Both the position numbers and the translations under genes were made by a program. Shown here piece by piece: positions 19,021 to 26,897 of a DNA stretch of 64,000 nt (the stretch's first letter is position 1; the number at the start of each line of letters is the position of its first letter). Below the pieces are notes generated by a model, which was not told the origin of the DNA, did no database searches, and worked only from the letters and a program-made list of their open reading frames with translations. This DNA comes from Desulfuromonadales bacterium (lineage in GTDB: Bacteria > Desulfobacterota > Desulfuromonadia > Geobacterales > Pseudopelobacteraceae), in contig JAENWA010000114.1 of the NCBI GenBank assembly GCA_016650295.1, positions 145,240 through 209,239 of the forward strand, written 5' to 3'.

Positions 19021-19239
19021 TTACATGCACAGCTTTCGCTGTTTGGATCTCCATAGATCAATGGCCTCTCTCATTATTTCTGTGATACTTTTCGATGTGG
19101 TCTTTGTCAGCTTTTCCAGCGTCCTCTTTTCGTCGTCGTTTATGCGCAGAGAAATGACATTCTGAAGTTGCTCCGTTTCTTTTCTTTTCTTTTTTGATGC
19201 TTTCGGTTCCCTGATAAAAAGATTTCTGGTGTAAGACAT
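19021..19239 (-). CDS. ribbon-helix-helix DNA-binding protein
   Basis: A 72-residue protein with a basic N-terminus and a CopG/Arc-type fold (NVISLRINDDEKRTLEKLTK, then SITEIMREAIDLW). GAGGAAACC precedes the ATG at 19239. Such proteins are autoregulators or antitoxins; no toxin gene is adjacent. May regulate the surrounding genes. Confidence 0.65.
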   Translation of the reverse strand: MSYTRNLFIREPKASKKKRKETEQLQNVISLRINDDEKRTLEKLTKTTSKSITEIMREAIDLWRSKQRKLCM

Positions 19240-19296
19240 GGTTTCCTCCTGTGTAGTGTGACGGGTTGTGTTGTCCGCGGCTGTCAAGGTTGGTTA

Positions 19297-19548
19297 TCAG
19301 TGCGTTCGGGTGGCCAGTGTTTCGAGTTGTGCGATACGTTCCTCCATTGGTGCGTGGGTGGAAAAGAGTGACATTATGCCGAAGCCGGTCAGCGGGCTGA
19401 CGATAAACATATGGGCTGTGGCGGGCCGTGCATCCAGCGTAAGAATGCGCAAGAGGCCCTCAGTGGCGGCGACAGCGGCATGATAGGGATTTCGACCAGT
19501 GGCAGTAAGCAGAGATAGGAAAAAGGTGGTTTTGAAGATGTTGTTCAA
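19297..19548 (-). pseudogene. htpX: internally deleted HtpX protease
   Basis: The first 17 residues ([17 protein letters not shown]) match the HtpX N-terminal span. Residues from about 48 ([33 protein letters not shown]) match its extreme C-terminus. About 200 central residues, including HEXXH and two spans, are missing, yet the frame is kept. TTG start with GGAGG eight bases ahead. It is the first gene after the Mn2+ riboswitch. No protease activity is possible. Confidence 0.8.
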
Positions 19549-19584
19549 TTTAATTACCTCCGGCGATTTGAATTTAACCGGGGT

Positions 19585-19728
19585 AAAAAAAAAGACCTTT
19601 ACCCACGGCGTGATACGCTTTGGATAAAAGTCTTGCTTGCGATATATATCGTTCCCGGCCCGAGTCTTGCGACTGTGTTGACGAACACGGGATCAGCCAT
19701 GTCTCCGGCTGATAGCTACTCCCCTTTA
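19585..19728 (-). promoter_or_regulatory. yybP-ykoY manganese riboswitch with terminator
   Basis: Read on the minus strand it begins AAAGGGGAGTAGC (19716-19728), followed by a hairpin (ATCAGCCGGAGACATGGCTGAT), the internal TTCGTCAACA segment and GCAAGCAAGACTTTTATCC near the end. These are the conserved pieces of the Mn2+-sensing yybP-ykoY aptamer. The 3' side folds into a terminator (GACTTTTATCC pairs GGGTAAAGGTC) followed by nine T. The GGGGAGT and terminator strands compete for the same ACTTTTATCC, which gives the switch. It is 36 bases before the htpX relic and heads the minus-strand group ending in a truncated terC. Confidence 0.82.
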
Positions 19729-19877
19729 TTGAATAGTAACTTTATGTGAACTGTCCTATGTCTGTCAAGCAGTAAATCGCGAATTGAAATTCTGTTGATA
19801 GCTTATAACATAAAACAGAAGTCAATGCAGTATGGTGCGCTTCGACGGAAAGCCCGGGCCGCGTGAAATTCAAGAGG

Positions 19878-21656
19878 CTATTGCTGACTCTTAACCGTCT
19901 TCAGTTCTTCAATCAACCCACCCAGAAAATCGTACCCCTTCTGCCAGAAGCCGCTTTCGGTAATGTCGATCCCGGCCAGACGCGCCGTATCCGCCGGCGA
20001 CAGTGCTCCGCCTGATTCCAGCAGGCTGCGGTAGCCCGGTTTGAAGCTGTCGCCGTCCTCGCGGTACTTCTGAAACAGTGCCAGTACCAGCAGTTCGGCA
20101 AAGGTGTAGGAATAGCAGTAGAAGCGGCTGTGGATGAAGTGGCTGATATAGCTCCAGCCCCATTTGTAAGCCGGGATCATCTCGACCGCATCGCCGAACA
20201 GACGGCTGTTTTCCTCCAACCAGATCTCGCCGATCCGGTCGCTGGAGAGCAGGCCGTTTTTGCGCTCATTGTGCAGACGAAGCTCGAAGCGGGTCAGCAC
20301 GGTCTGGCGGAAGGTGGTGGCGATAATGTCCTCGATCTTGGCGCACAATAGGGACGTGCGCACGGTCGGGTCGCTTTCCTTGTCCAGCAGTTGCCTGGTC
20401 AGCAGCATTTCGCCGAAGACCGAGGCGGTTTCTGCCAGGGGGAGCGGGGCGTGGTAGTTGAGCATGGTCTGTTTCTGCGCCAGCACGAAATGCAGGCCGT
20501 GTCCGGCCTCATGGGCAATCGTGGCCAGGTCGCGCAGGGTGCCGGTGTAGTTGAGCAGCAGAAATGGGGGTGCTTCGGGGGAGACTCCCATGGCAAAGGC
20601 GCCGCCCGATTTGCCGGTACGCGGCATGACATCCACCCGCCGCTCAAGGAAAAAGTCATCCACAATCCGGCCGAATTCCGGATCGTAGGCGGCGTAGGAA
20701 TCAACCACCATCCGCCGGGCCTCGGCAAAGTCATACTTCCGTTCGGATTCCACCACCGGCGCATAGACGTCGCAGTTGCGGATCCTGTCCATACCCAGCA
20801 TCTTTGCTTTGAGGCGGAAATACTCCTGGGCCAGCCCGTAATTGGCCTCGGTGACAGCCATCAGATGCTCAACCGCCTCATCGGGGATCTCGTTGCCGAT
20901 GTTGGTCGGTTGGATCGGTGAGCCGTAATTGCGCAACTCCATCTCCTGGCCATGATCCAGGGCCATGTTGTTGAAGACGGCATTATAGACAATGCCGTTA
21001 TCGGCGTGCTTTTCCAGAAAGGTTGTGAAGGCCCGGAAACGGACATCGGCCGAGGTGTGGTGCAGCATGGAGAGCAGCTCTTCGCCGGTGAAATCCCGCT
21101 CCTGGCCGTCCAGTTCCATGCGGTAACTGAATGAGGCAGACAATTCGTCGAAGAGCTTGGTAAAGGCGCGCATGCCGGTCAGGTCCTTGCGGGTCAGCAG
21201 GCGCTCTTCATTCTCCTTGAGGGTGTAGGGGCGGAACTTGCGGATACCGGTCAGGAAGTGAATATATGCCGCTGCATCCGGTTGAGCGCAGAACTGATCA
21301 AAGCGGTCATCAGCCAGTTCCATCAGCTCCAGGTCAAAGAACAGCAGCTGCTGGGAGAGTCGGCTTCCCAGTTCCGAACAGCGCTGTGAAAGGGCCAGGT
21401 AGGTTCCGTTGCCGGAATCATCCGCAAACAGCAGGTGGGCGTAGCAGAAGGCTCTGGCCATCCGTACCTGCATGGCCTCATATTCGCGCACAGCGGCCAG
21501 TATTGCAGCTGCATCAAGTCCCGCCACTTTTCCGAAATAGCATTCGCGAAAATCGGCAGCCAAAGCTTCAAAGGCAGCCAGGTCGCTTACAAGCTGCTCT
21601 GAATCCGGCGCCGGGTAGAGCAGGGCGGTATTCCAGGTAAGGTTTGTCGATGTCAT
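19878..21656 (-). CDS. pepF: M3-family oligoendopeptidase F
   Basis: Cytoplasmic zinc oligopeptidase of 592 residues. The metal site is TIAHEAGHGLHF (HEXXH, near residue 380), with the third ligand Glu in PLAETASVFGEMLL downstream, both typical of M3 PepF. The ATG at 21656 is chosen because GGAG sits six bases upstream; the longer frame would read through that site. Stands alone, opposite to the next genes. Degrades short peptides. Confidence 0.93.
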   Translation of the reverse strand: MTSTNLTWNTALLYPAPDSEQLVSDLAAFEALAADFRECYFGKVAGLDAAAILAAVREYEAMQVRMARAFCYAHLLFADDSGNGTYLALSQRCSELGSRLSQQLLFFDLELMELADDRFDQFCAQPDAAAYIHFLTGIRKFRPYTLKENEERLLTRKDLTGMRAFTKLFDELSASFSYRMELDGQERDFTGEELLSMLHHTSADVRFRAFTTFLEKHADNGIVYNAVFNNMALDHGQEMELRNYGSPIQPTNIGNEIPDEAVEHLMAVTEANYGLAQEYFRLKAKMLGMDRIRNCDVYAPVVESERKYDFAEARRMVVDSYAAYDPEFGRIVDDFFLERRVDVMPRTGKSGGAFAMGVSPEAPPFLLLNYTGTLRDLATIAHEAGHGLHFVLAQKQTMLNYHAPLPLAETASVFGEMLLTRQLLDKESDPTVRTSLLCAKIEDIIATTFRQTVLTRFELRLHNERKNGLLSSDRIGEIWLEENSRLFGDAVEMIPAYKWGWSYISHFIHSRFYCYSYTFAELLVLALFQKYREDGDSFKPGYRSLLESGGALSPADTARLAGIDITESGFWQKGYDFLGGLIEELKTVKSQQ

Positions 21657-21781
21657 TATCGTCTCCATGTTTGTTATGATTGTGCTGTATGAAAGGTGTG
21701 TGAGATGAATCACAGGAAGCTACTTTAGCAGAATGACAATAATATGGTGCAAAAAAATAGTCGTGTATAAACGCTTGAAGT

Positions 21782-21878
21782 GGAGGATCGTCGGTCGCTG
21801 GTCGGCCACACCGCCATCAAAACTGGTGATTGGGATGAGAAATCTCCCTGGCAGGTCCTATTCCTGCGATCTTCGCCA
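21782..21878 (+). tRNA. degenerate tRNA-Sec-like sequence (copy A, probably a pseudo-tRNA)
   Basis: The 97 bases have the layout of selenocysteine tRNA: an 8-base 5' acceptor strand GGAGGATC matched at the 3' end by GATCTTC then GCCA, a long D stem (GGTCG/CGGCC), a TCA anticodon triplet, an extended variable arm (GGGAT...ATCTCCC) and a perfect 5-bp T stem (GCAGG/CCTGC). Faults: A instead of U before the anticodon, an altered T loop (TCCTATT) and a mismatch at the first acceptor pair. It is therefore likely a non-functional relic. A second, 3'-only copy lies at 24241-24307. Confidence 0.55.
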
Positions 21879-21960
21879 GGCAAACAATCTTCAGTTCCAG
21901 CATTTAGTTTACTTATTGCTTTAGCTAAGTGGTACTGTCAGAGTCAGAGGAGTAAATTAT

Positions 21961-22275
21961 ATGGAAAGCGAGAAACAGAATTTCAGAACAGATAGTAATT
22001 CACATTGTCTTTTAATGGGTATTGATGGAGTAACTTATCAGGCACTATTAGGGGATTTATCATTAACCGGGGCATTGATTAAGATGAGTGATAAAGCTCC
22101 GCATGGCTTGCACGTTGGCGAAATGTGTGGTTTGATGTTAAATAACAATACTAATATGAGTTTTTCAAAGCATACGGGAATGATAGTCGAGCTTGATTCT
22201 GGTAATGTGGTGATCAGTTTTCACCATCAGGAACATCGGCACCGGAAGCATACATATTCTCCTCCAGCCTCATAG
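21961..22275 (+). CDS. PilZ-domain-like protein (copy 1)
   Basis: A 104-residue single-domain protein. GDLSLTGALIKM near residue 31 matches the (D/N)xSxxG PilZ motif, followed by the expected strands (HVGEMCGLML, GMIVELDSGNVVISFHH). The upstream RxxxR cyclic-di-GMP motif is incomplete (FRTDSN), so ligand binding is uncertain. It is clearly paralogous to the protein at 23913-24191. AT-rich composition differs from the flanking core genes. No operon partner. Confidence 0.7.
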   Translation: MESEKQNFRTDSNSHCLLMGIDGVTYQALLGDLSLTGALIKMSDKAPHGLHVGEMCGLMLNNNTNMSFSKHTGMIVELDSGNVVISFHHQEHRHRKHTYSPPAS

Positions 22276-22524
22276 TTTCCGTCTCAGTCTTTACCATTCC
22301 AGACCTTTTTGCAGCAGGTTACCTATGGTCATTTTCTTGGACACCTGTCTACCTGTATGACCTCTCTTGCTGAAAGTGTATCTGTAGCATTGAAGTGTCA
22401 GAGACTGGCCCCTGGAGACCGCTTCTGCAAACTGTCGGGCATCTGTACCAGATACCCCTTCAAGTAAATGCTACATGAGTCTCAGAGGGTTTATAGCGTT
22501 AACTTTGTATGTCCGGAGGTATGA

Positions 22525-22725
22525 TTTTTTCTCAGGATACCGGGGATCCTGCTCGGTCCGTTTGTTGGAGCGGTTATAGGAAAACTGTCGGGCTGCAGCG
22601 CAGCCTGGATCAGTCAAGCCGGACTGGTTTTTGGTGCCGTGGTGGGGCTGGCAATTGGAGTGGCAGGCAAGCTCGCCATCGGTATCGCTATGATCGTACT
22701 TTTTCTGTTGATACGTTTTCTCTGA
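22525..22725 (+). pseudogene. C-terminal remnant of a DUF456-like membrane protein
   Basis: After an in-frame TGA at 22522, 66 codons remain open: RIPGILLGPFVGAVIGKLSG, a glycine-zipper helix (GLVFGAVVGLAIGVAG) and a final hydrophobic stretch to TGA at 22723. The LPG-x-LLGPFxGA pattern is that of the DUF456 membrane family C-terminus. No start codon or ribosome site fits, so it is a fragment. Confidence 0.5.
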
Positions 22726-22796
22726 AGCTATCATCATGTGCGGACTGAGCTTACCCCCTTCATATGAACCCGTATTATCACATGTTTTCTGTCTTC

Positions 22797-22828
22797 AAAC
22801 AAAAAGAGGGAAGCTTTGAACCTCCCTC
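22797..22828 (-). terminator. rho-independent terminator of the 29-codon gene
   Basis: GAGGGAGG/CTTCCCTC form a stem (22806-22828) and the minus strand continues with TTTTTGTTT. It lies about 63 bases after the stop of the small gene at 22891-22980. Confidence 0.7.
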
Positions 22829-22890
22829 AGATTGTTAATAATAAACCTGTTGATGCTTCTTTAGTATGTCGAATTTTAATATGCCTGCTG

Positions 22891-22980
22891 CTAAGCCGGG
22901 TGGGATTTCTTGTAGACAATAAGCTGAGACCCGCCAAAAACCACACCTAACGCTAGAAACGCTAAAAATCCTATTAACAT
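22891..22980 (-). CDS. 29-residue single-span small membrane protein
   Basis: ATG preceded by a strong GGGAGGTGG site seven bases away. The product is one hydrophobic helix (MLIGFLAFLALGVVFGGSQL) with a basic tail IVYKKSHPA. A promoter (23089-23117) and a terminator (22797-22828) in the same direction frame it, which argues for a real small gene. Such one-span peptides often assist a larger membrane complex; no partner is adjacent. Identity unknown. Confidence 0.55.
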   Translation of the reverse strand: MLIGFLAFLALGVVFGGSQLIVYKKSHPA

Positions 22981-23088
22981 ATCGTTACCACCTCCCTTGA
23001 TTCTTTGTGTGAATGGTTATGTTGCTGGCACATATAATTTAATGTTTATATTAATACGGCCAGTTATTATACCACTAGGATCATCTTT

Positions 23089-23117
23089 ATCTTATTTGCA
23101 GCCGCATACATTGTCAA
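23089..23117 (-). promoter_or_regulatory. sigma-70 promoter for the 29-codon gene
   Basis: On the minus strand TTGACA (23112-23117), 17 bases, then TAAGAT (23089-23094). The -35 is perfect and the -10 matches four of six. It would give a leader of about 100 bases before the ATG at 22980. Confidence 0.5.
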
Positions 23118-23269
23118 TAGGCTTTTTATTACGTTAGCTTAAGAAAATAGGATAAATATAGTCCTTTACATCCTGTTTGTGTTATTGATAATATTAGACA
23201 TTAAATTACTAAGCATCAAGAGATTTATCATGTCACCACATGAAATTAATCCAGACTAGAAGAGTTTTA

Positions 23270-23346
23270 CACTCTGTGTGTATATTGAAGAACGCATTCC
23301 GGAGTGTTATTGTACAACCATGACAAGCAAGAATGTACACAGAGTG
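23270..23346. repeat. 14-bp inverted repeat, arms 49 bases apart
   Basis: CACTCTGTGTGTAT (23270-23283) and ATGTACACAGAGTG (23333-23346) are complementary except for one G/C to C/G-type mismatch. The interval lies 100 bases before the gene at 23446 and may be a regulator site or an RNA stem. Apart from this, 22981-23445 holds the promoter above and no gene. Confidence 0.45.
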
Positions 23347-23445
23347 CTGACGTACTGCACTGGAGATTATAAGAGTTGCCCAATCTATCGCCAAAAAACA
23401 GCTACGTAATAATTGCTATTCAAGTTTGCAATTGAGAGGAAAGCC

Positions 23446-23889
23446 GTGAAGAGCTTTGCATATGTATTAATACTGGCAGCAATAGGTATGTCCATAGTGC
23501 TGGTTCAACCTGTATCGGCTAGAGAACCTAATCAAAGTCGCAAGCTTATTGGCTCATGGTCTCTGACTCTTAATTCGCCAGATTCAGATATGAGTCAATG
23601 CCCATATGTGCCTGATGCGATGGAGTTCTTTGCAGATCAAACAATGATAATATCGAACTATGGCGACAGGCACCTTCCTTTTAAGACTTCACTAACGAAG
23701 CTTGAAAGACGTATGATTGAAGAAAGGAACCCTGGCCTTAAAGGGAAGAATCTGCTTCTCATACTGCCAGCACCGAATTTGACGTGGGCTTATACACCAC
23801 TAACATACGCCTATGCCATTGATAATAATGAACTTACGCTCACTTTTAGTGGTTGGTTACCAGTTACATTTAAACGAGTCACCAAGTGA
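23446..23889 (+). CDS. secreted protein of unknown function
   Basis: A 147-residue product with a signal peptide (VKSFAYVLILAAIGMSIVLV, cleavage after PVSA). The mature part opens with KLIGSWSLTLNSPDSDMSQC and ends in beta-rich segments (LTLTFSGWLPVTFKRV), resembling small lipocalin-like folds, but I cannot name a family. GTG at 23446 is preferred (GAGAGGA upstream) over an in-frame TTG at 23413. AT-rich, as are its neighbours. Confidence 0.65.
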   Translation: MKSFAYVLILAAIGMSIVLVQPVSAREPNQSRKLIGSWSLTLNSPDSDMSQCPYVPDAMEFFADQTMIISNYGDRHLPFKTSLTKLERRMIEERNPGLKGKNLLLILPAPNLTWAYTPLTYAYAIDNNELTLTFSGWLPVTFKRVTK

Positions 23890-23912
23890 TAGCATGAAAG
23901 AGGTGATGTAAG

Positions 23913-24191
23913 ATGGCCAGCTTTTGGAAGAAAAACAGAATTAATTGCGAGACAAAATGTATCATGCATTGTGATGTATCCGAATTTCAAGGAGTGATCA
24001 AGAACATCTCTCTAAGTGGTGCATTAGTGATGCTGAACAGCAAGTTTCCAACCAATATTCACCCTGGCGATACGTGTGACATAATGTTGTGCAGCAATCC
24101 GGATTTTTGCCCTGTGAGGTATACCAGCAAGGTAATCCGTGTTGATTCTGCAATAATAGGCGTTCAATTCCTTGAACTCAATATGATGTAA
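23913..24191 (+). CDS. PilZ-domain-like protein (copy 2)
   Basis: A 92-residue protein with KNISLSGALVML near residue 30 (NxSxxG motif), HPGDTCDIML and KVIRVDSAIIGVQFLEL. Spacing and Cys positions mirror copy 1 at 21961. The RxxxR motif is again incomplete. It follows the secreted-protein gene by 23 bases, with GAGGTGATG ahead of the ATG, so the two may be co-transcribed. Confidence 0.7.
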   Translation: MASFWKKNRINCETKCIMHCDVSEFQGVIKNISLSGALVMLNSKFPTNIHPGDTCDIMLCSNPDFCPVRYTSKVIRVDSAIIGVQFLELNMM

Positions 24192-24240
24192 AGTATGGAT
24201 AGAGCTATTTCCGTTAAATCAGTTTGTCAGGGTTTGCACA

Positions 24241-24307
24241 GTCTTCAAAACCGGTGAGGATGATGAGAAATCTTCCTGGCAGGTTTGATTCCTGTGATCT
24301 TCAGCCA
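24241..24307 (+). repeat. 3' fragment of a tRNA-Sec-like sequence (copy B)
   Basis: About 67 bases align to copy A at roughly 80 percent. They start in the anticodon loop (CTTCAAA with a TCA anticodon and the normal U33), pass the variable arm and a T arm with loop TTTGATT, and end GATCTTC-A-GCCA. No matching D arm or 5' acceptor strand lies upstream, so only the 3' part is present. Such 3'-end duplications are what integration into a tRNA gene leaves at the far end of an element. Confidence 0.55.
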
Positions 24308-24337
24308 GCCTGCTTGGTTTCCATCCGGAAATGGAAT

Positions 24338-25324
24338 ATGCCTGGAATCAGAGTTTTATTAATATCAGGGGTACTGGCGCTTTCGCTGTTGCTCATATCT
24401 GCCTGTACACCACTGGTAAATTATCCCGGTCAACCGGTCCTGGAACCCAGAATCGATAACAATCATTTTGTCGCCGGTGACGGGGCGCTGCTGCCGGTAC
24501 GCTCATGGCTGCCGGTGAACAAGCCGGTCAAGACGGTGATTGTCGGCGTTCATGGTTTTAATGACTACAGCAATTCTTTTGCCTTCCCCGCAAGTTACCT
24601 GATCCGCTACGGTATTGCATTTTACGCCTACGATCAGCGTGGATTCGGCAGTGCTCCGGGGAAGGGTCTCTGGTCAGGTGTCGATGCATACACACATGAT
24701 CTCTCCGGCTTCGTGCATGAGATTCGCAATCGCCACCCGGACGTTCCGCTGTATATACTGGGTGAGAGCATGGGCGGCGCTGTAACAATCGTTATGTTGA
24801 CCGGGAACAATCCTCCTCCGGTTGATGGCGTCATCCTTGTTGCACCCGCAGTCTGGGGACGGGAAACAATGCCGTGGTATCAAAGATGGCTGCTAGCGGT
24901 TGCCTCGCACACACTCCCCTGGTTGGAGTTGACCGGAAGCGGGCTGAACAATATTCCTTCCGACAATCTGGAGGTGCGCAAAGCTTTGCACTACGATCCG
25001 CAGGTTATCAAAGGCACTCGTGTTGACGCCATGTACGGTCTTACCAACCTGATGGACAAGGCTCTGACGCAGGCTGAGAAACTGCAGGTACCTGCCTTGA
25101 TCCAGTACGGCAAACATGACAGGATTATTCCCAAGGAACCGATGCTGCAGATGCTCGAAAAAATGCTTCCCACATCCAGGAAGGCATTCTACGAGCAGGG
25201 TTATCATATGCTATTGCGGGATATGCACCGGGAAAAACCGTTGATCGACATCGCATCCTGGATAACCGATCATAACAGGCCGCTGCCTTACGGAACGGCC
25301 GACTGGAATGAAAATCAGCGATGA
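24338..25324 (+). CDS. lipoprotein alpha/beta hydrolase (monoacylglycerol lipase-like)
   Basis: Serine hydrolase of 328 residues with a lipoprotein signal (LALSLLLISAC, lipobox Cys near residue 24). Catalytic machinery: oxyanion region VHGFNDYSNSF, nucleophile Ser in LGESMGGAV, Asp in YGKHDRIIP and His in EQGYHMLLRD. It probably cleaves lipids or esters at the outer or inner membrane. The ATG at 24338 is chosen because the signal peptide begins there; longer in-frame starts would translate the tRNA-like copy B. Weak ribosome site. Confidence 0.85.
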   Translation: MPGIRVLLISGVLALSLLLISACTPLVNYPGQPVLEPRIDNNHFVAGDGALLPVRSWLPVNKPVKTVIVGVHGFNDYSNSFAFPASYLIRYGIAFYAYDQRGFGSAPGKGLWSGVDAYTHDLSGFVHEIRNRHPDVPLYILGESMGGAVTIVMLTGNNPPPVDGVILVAPAVWGRETMPWYQRWLLAVASHTLPWLELTGSGLNNIPSDNLEVRKALHYDPQVIKGTRVDAMYGLTNLMDKALTQAEKLQVPALIQYGKHDRIIPKEPMLQMLEKMLPTSRKAFYEQGYHMLLRDMHREKPLIDIASWITDHNRPLPYGTADWNENQR

Positions 25325-26239
25325 ACTTCAACCTGTTCCTTCTCCATAAGGACCCATCGGACCGGGGGCAACAGATACTCTTCGCCCGGTTTTACTGACG
25401 ACGAGAGCAGCGAATCGATGTCCTTCTGATCACCGCCACCATGACAAGTTCCGCTGACTCACCGCCGATCGGCACATTTAAGGGTTGCAACGGCAGGAAA
25501 ATATTTTGTGGCCGGGGATCTTCGAAGTTTTGGTATCGTTAGATATGAATCGGGGGGACAGTGAAGATTAGCTGACTCTTCTGAATCCGGGTGGTTATTT
25601 GCTGCCAGGGCGGGCATCTTTTTCAGTATGTCTTGTGGAAGCTTCGGAAAGAAGTTTTCTCGGGAATTTATCTCGACTTGGATGGGTGCAAAAGGTATCC
25701 AGGAAACCATAGTCTATAGAATATGCGCAGTTCTCTCTGTCTTGCTCCTCTGCCAAGCAAACAAAACAGCCCTCACCAACCCGGTGAACAAAACAGTCTT
25801 TATAAGATAGCGCCGATCCCATTTAATAGCTATATCATATTAAAATAATTATATCAATAGCTATTTAAGCAAATAAAGATGTCGTTGAAGGACAACCAAT
25901 CGACAATATATTAATCATGTCACCACAAAAAAAACTGACTATGACGTGTTCCATAGTCCACCCAGGGTACAATAACAGGAGGACTATAGAGTGCTGTGAT
26001 TCAGGTATATAACGTAGATATCACTCACTATAACGGAGCATTAACAGATAACCAGGATGTACATCGTCTAATGGTGTATTAATGTCATTGTAAATCAGAT
26101 ACATACAAAGCTATCCATGGCTCCCTGGAAAATCTAAAAAAAATCAAAGTGTGGCAACTTACTTGCATATCAATAAAATGCGTTCCATTCCTTGAGTTGC
26201 CAAGGTCGACGTATTCAAAGTATGAGGTAGGTGTGTCAC
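25325..26239. other. long AT-rich non-coding stretch
   Basis: No convincing gene: the open frames here lack ribosome sites and recognisable motifs. It holds an inverted AATAGCTAT pair near 25825-25866 and a 14-mer ATCATGTCACCACA at 25914-25927 that recurs at 23227-23240. The last part is the leader of the hemerythrin gene. Confidence 0.5.
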
Positions 26240-26641
26240 ATGCCACTAATAAGCTGGAAACCGGAATATACAGTCAATAACGAAGAACTGGACAGCCATC
26301 ATCAGCAATTGTTCGATCTGCTTAATATGGTATACGATCATGTTATGAACTCACTGGAAGTGGATTTCGTCCTTCCAATGATTGAAAAGCTGTCGGACTT
26401 TATGATCTACCATTTCTCTGCAGAAGAGAATCGCATGAGAGAAAACAGGATTCCCGAAATTGATGCTCATATAGCAAAACATAGGGAATTCACGAATACG
26501 ATCGAGATTCTGAAGACTCACTACAATGGCAACAATCTTGAAATTGCGCAGGAGCTGATTATATTGCTCGGTAATTGGCTACTCAGTCACGTCCTCTTGG
26601 AGGATAAGAAGTATTCAGAAGTGTCTCTTGGTATCGAGTAA
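26240..26641 (+). CDS. bacteriohemerythrin
   Basis: A 133-residue di-iron O2-binding protein. The iron ligands are visible in order: His in ELDSHHQQLF, His and Glu in IYHFSAEENRM, His pair in DAHIAKHREF, and His/Asp in SHVLLEDKKY. Family proteins carry, sense or scavenge oxygen in microaerobic or anaerobic bacteria. ATG at 26240 gives the usual MPLIxW start; GAGGTAGG lies upstream. Confidence 0.92.
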   Translation: MPLISWKPEYTVNNEELDSHHQQLFDLLNMVYDHVMNSLEVDFVLPMIEKLSDFMIYHFSAEENRMRENRIPEIDAHIAKHREFTNTIEILKTHYNGNNLEIAQELIILLGNWLLSHVLLEDKKYSEVSLGIE

Positions 26642-26676
26642 TGAGCTGAATTTACTCTTTGACATAGGAGAGACTT

Positions 26677-26805
26677 ATGAGTGGGGGAAAACTATCTGCA
26701 GTGAAGAGAACTGAGGGGGCGCGGTGCCGGTATCGTCCCACGTCGTGGGACGAACAAGAGAGTAGAAAAGAAAAGGTGTCAGGACACAGACAACACCATT
26801 TTTAA
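26677..26805 (+). CDS. possible 42-residue basic small protein
   Basis: AGGAG lies five bases before ATG, and the frame of 42 codons ends immediately before a terminator. The product is basic and polar (MSGGKLSAVKRTEG, ending SGHRQHHF). A perfect 21-bp palindrome at 26733-26753 lies inside the frame. It could equally be the untranslated tail of the hemerythrin transcript. No family recognised. Confidence 0.3.
   Translation: MSGGKLSAVKRTEGARCRYRPTSWDEQESRKEKVSGHRQHHF
26733..26753. repeat. perfect palindrome, 10-bp arms
   Basis: TCGTCCCACG, one T, then CGTGGGACGA. No T-run follows, so it is not a simple terminator. It may be an operator or an mRNA stem. Confidence 0.5.
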
Positions 26806-26841
26806 AAAAGAAAGCCCGCAAAGATCGCGGGCCTTCTTTTT
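26805..26841. terminator. bidirectional terminator
   Basis: GAAAGCCCGC and GCGGGCCTTC form a strong stem with A-rich sequence before and T-run after, so it can act on both strands. It would end the hemerythrin-side transcript and the minus-strand peptide unit. Confidence 0.75.
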
Positions 26842-26897
26842 ACATATTTCACCTTTTTTAAGGGTTTCAGGCTTAACCTTCAGCCTGTATCTATATG

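Noticed and set aside
25459..25822. Open frames of 60-83 codons on both strands in the region after the lipoprotein hydrolase
   Set aside because: No ribosome sites, no family resemblance and overlapping frames on both strands.
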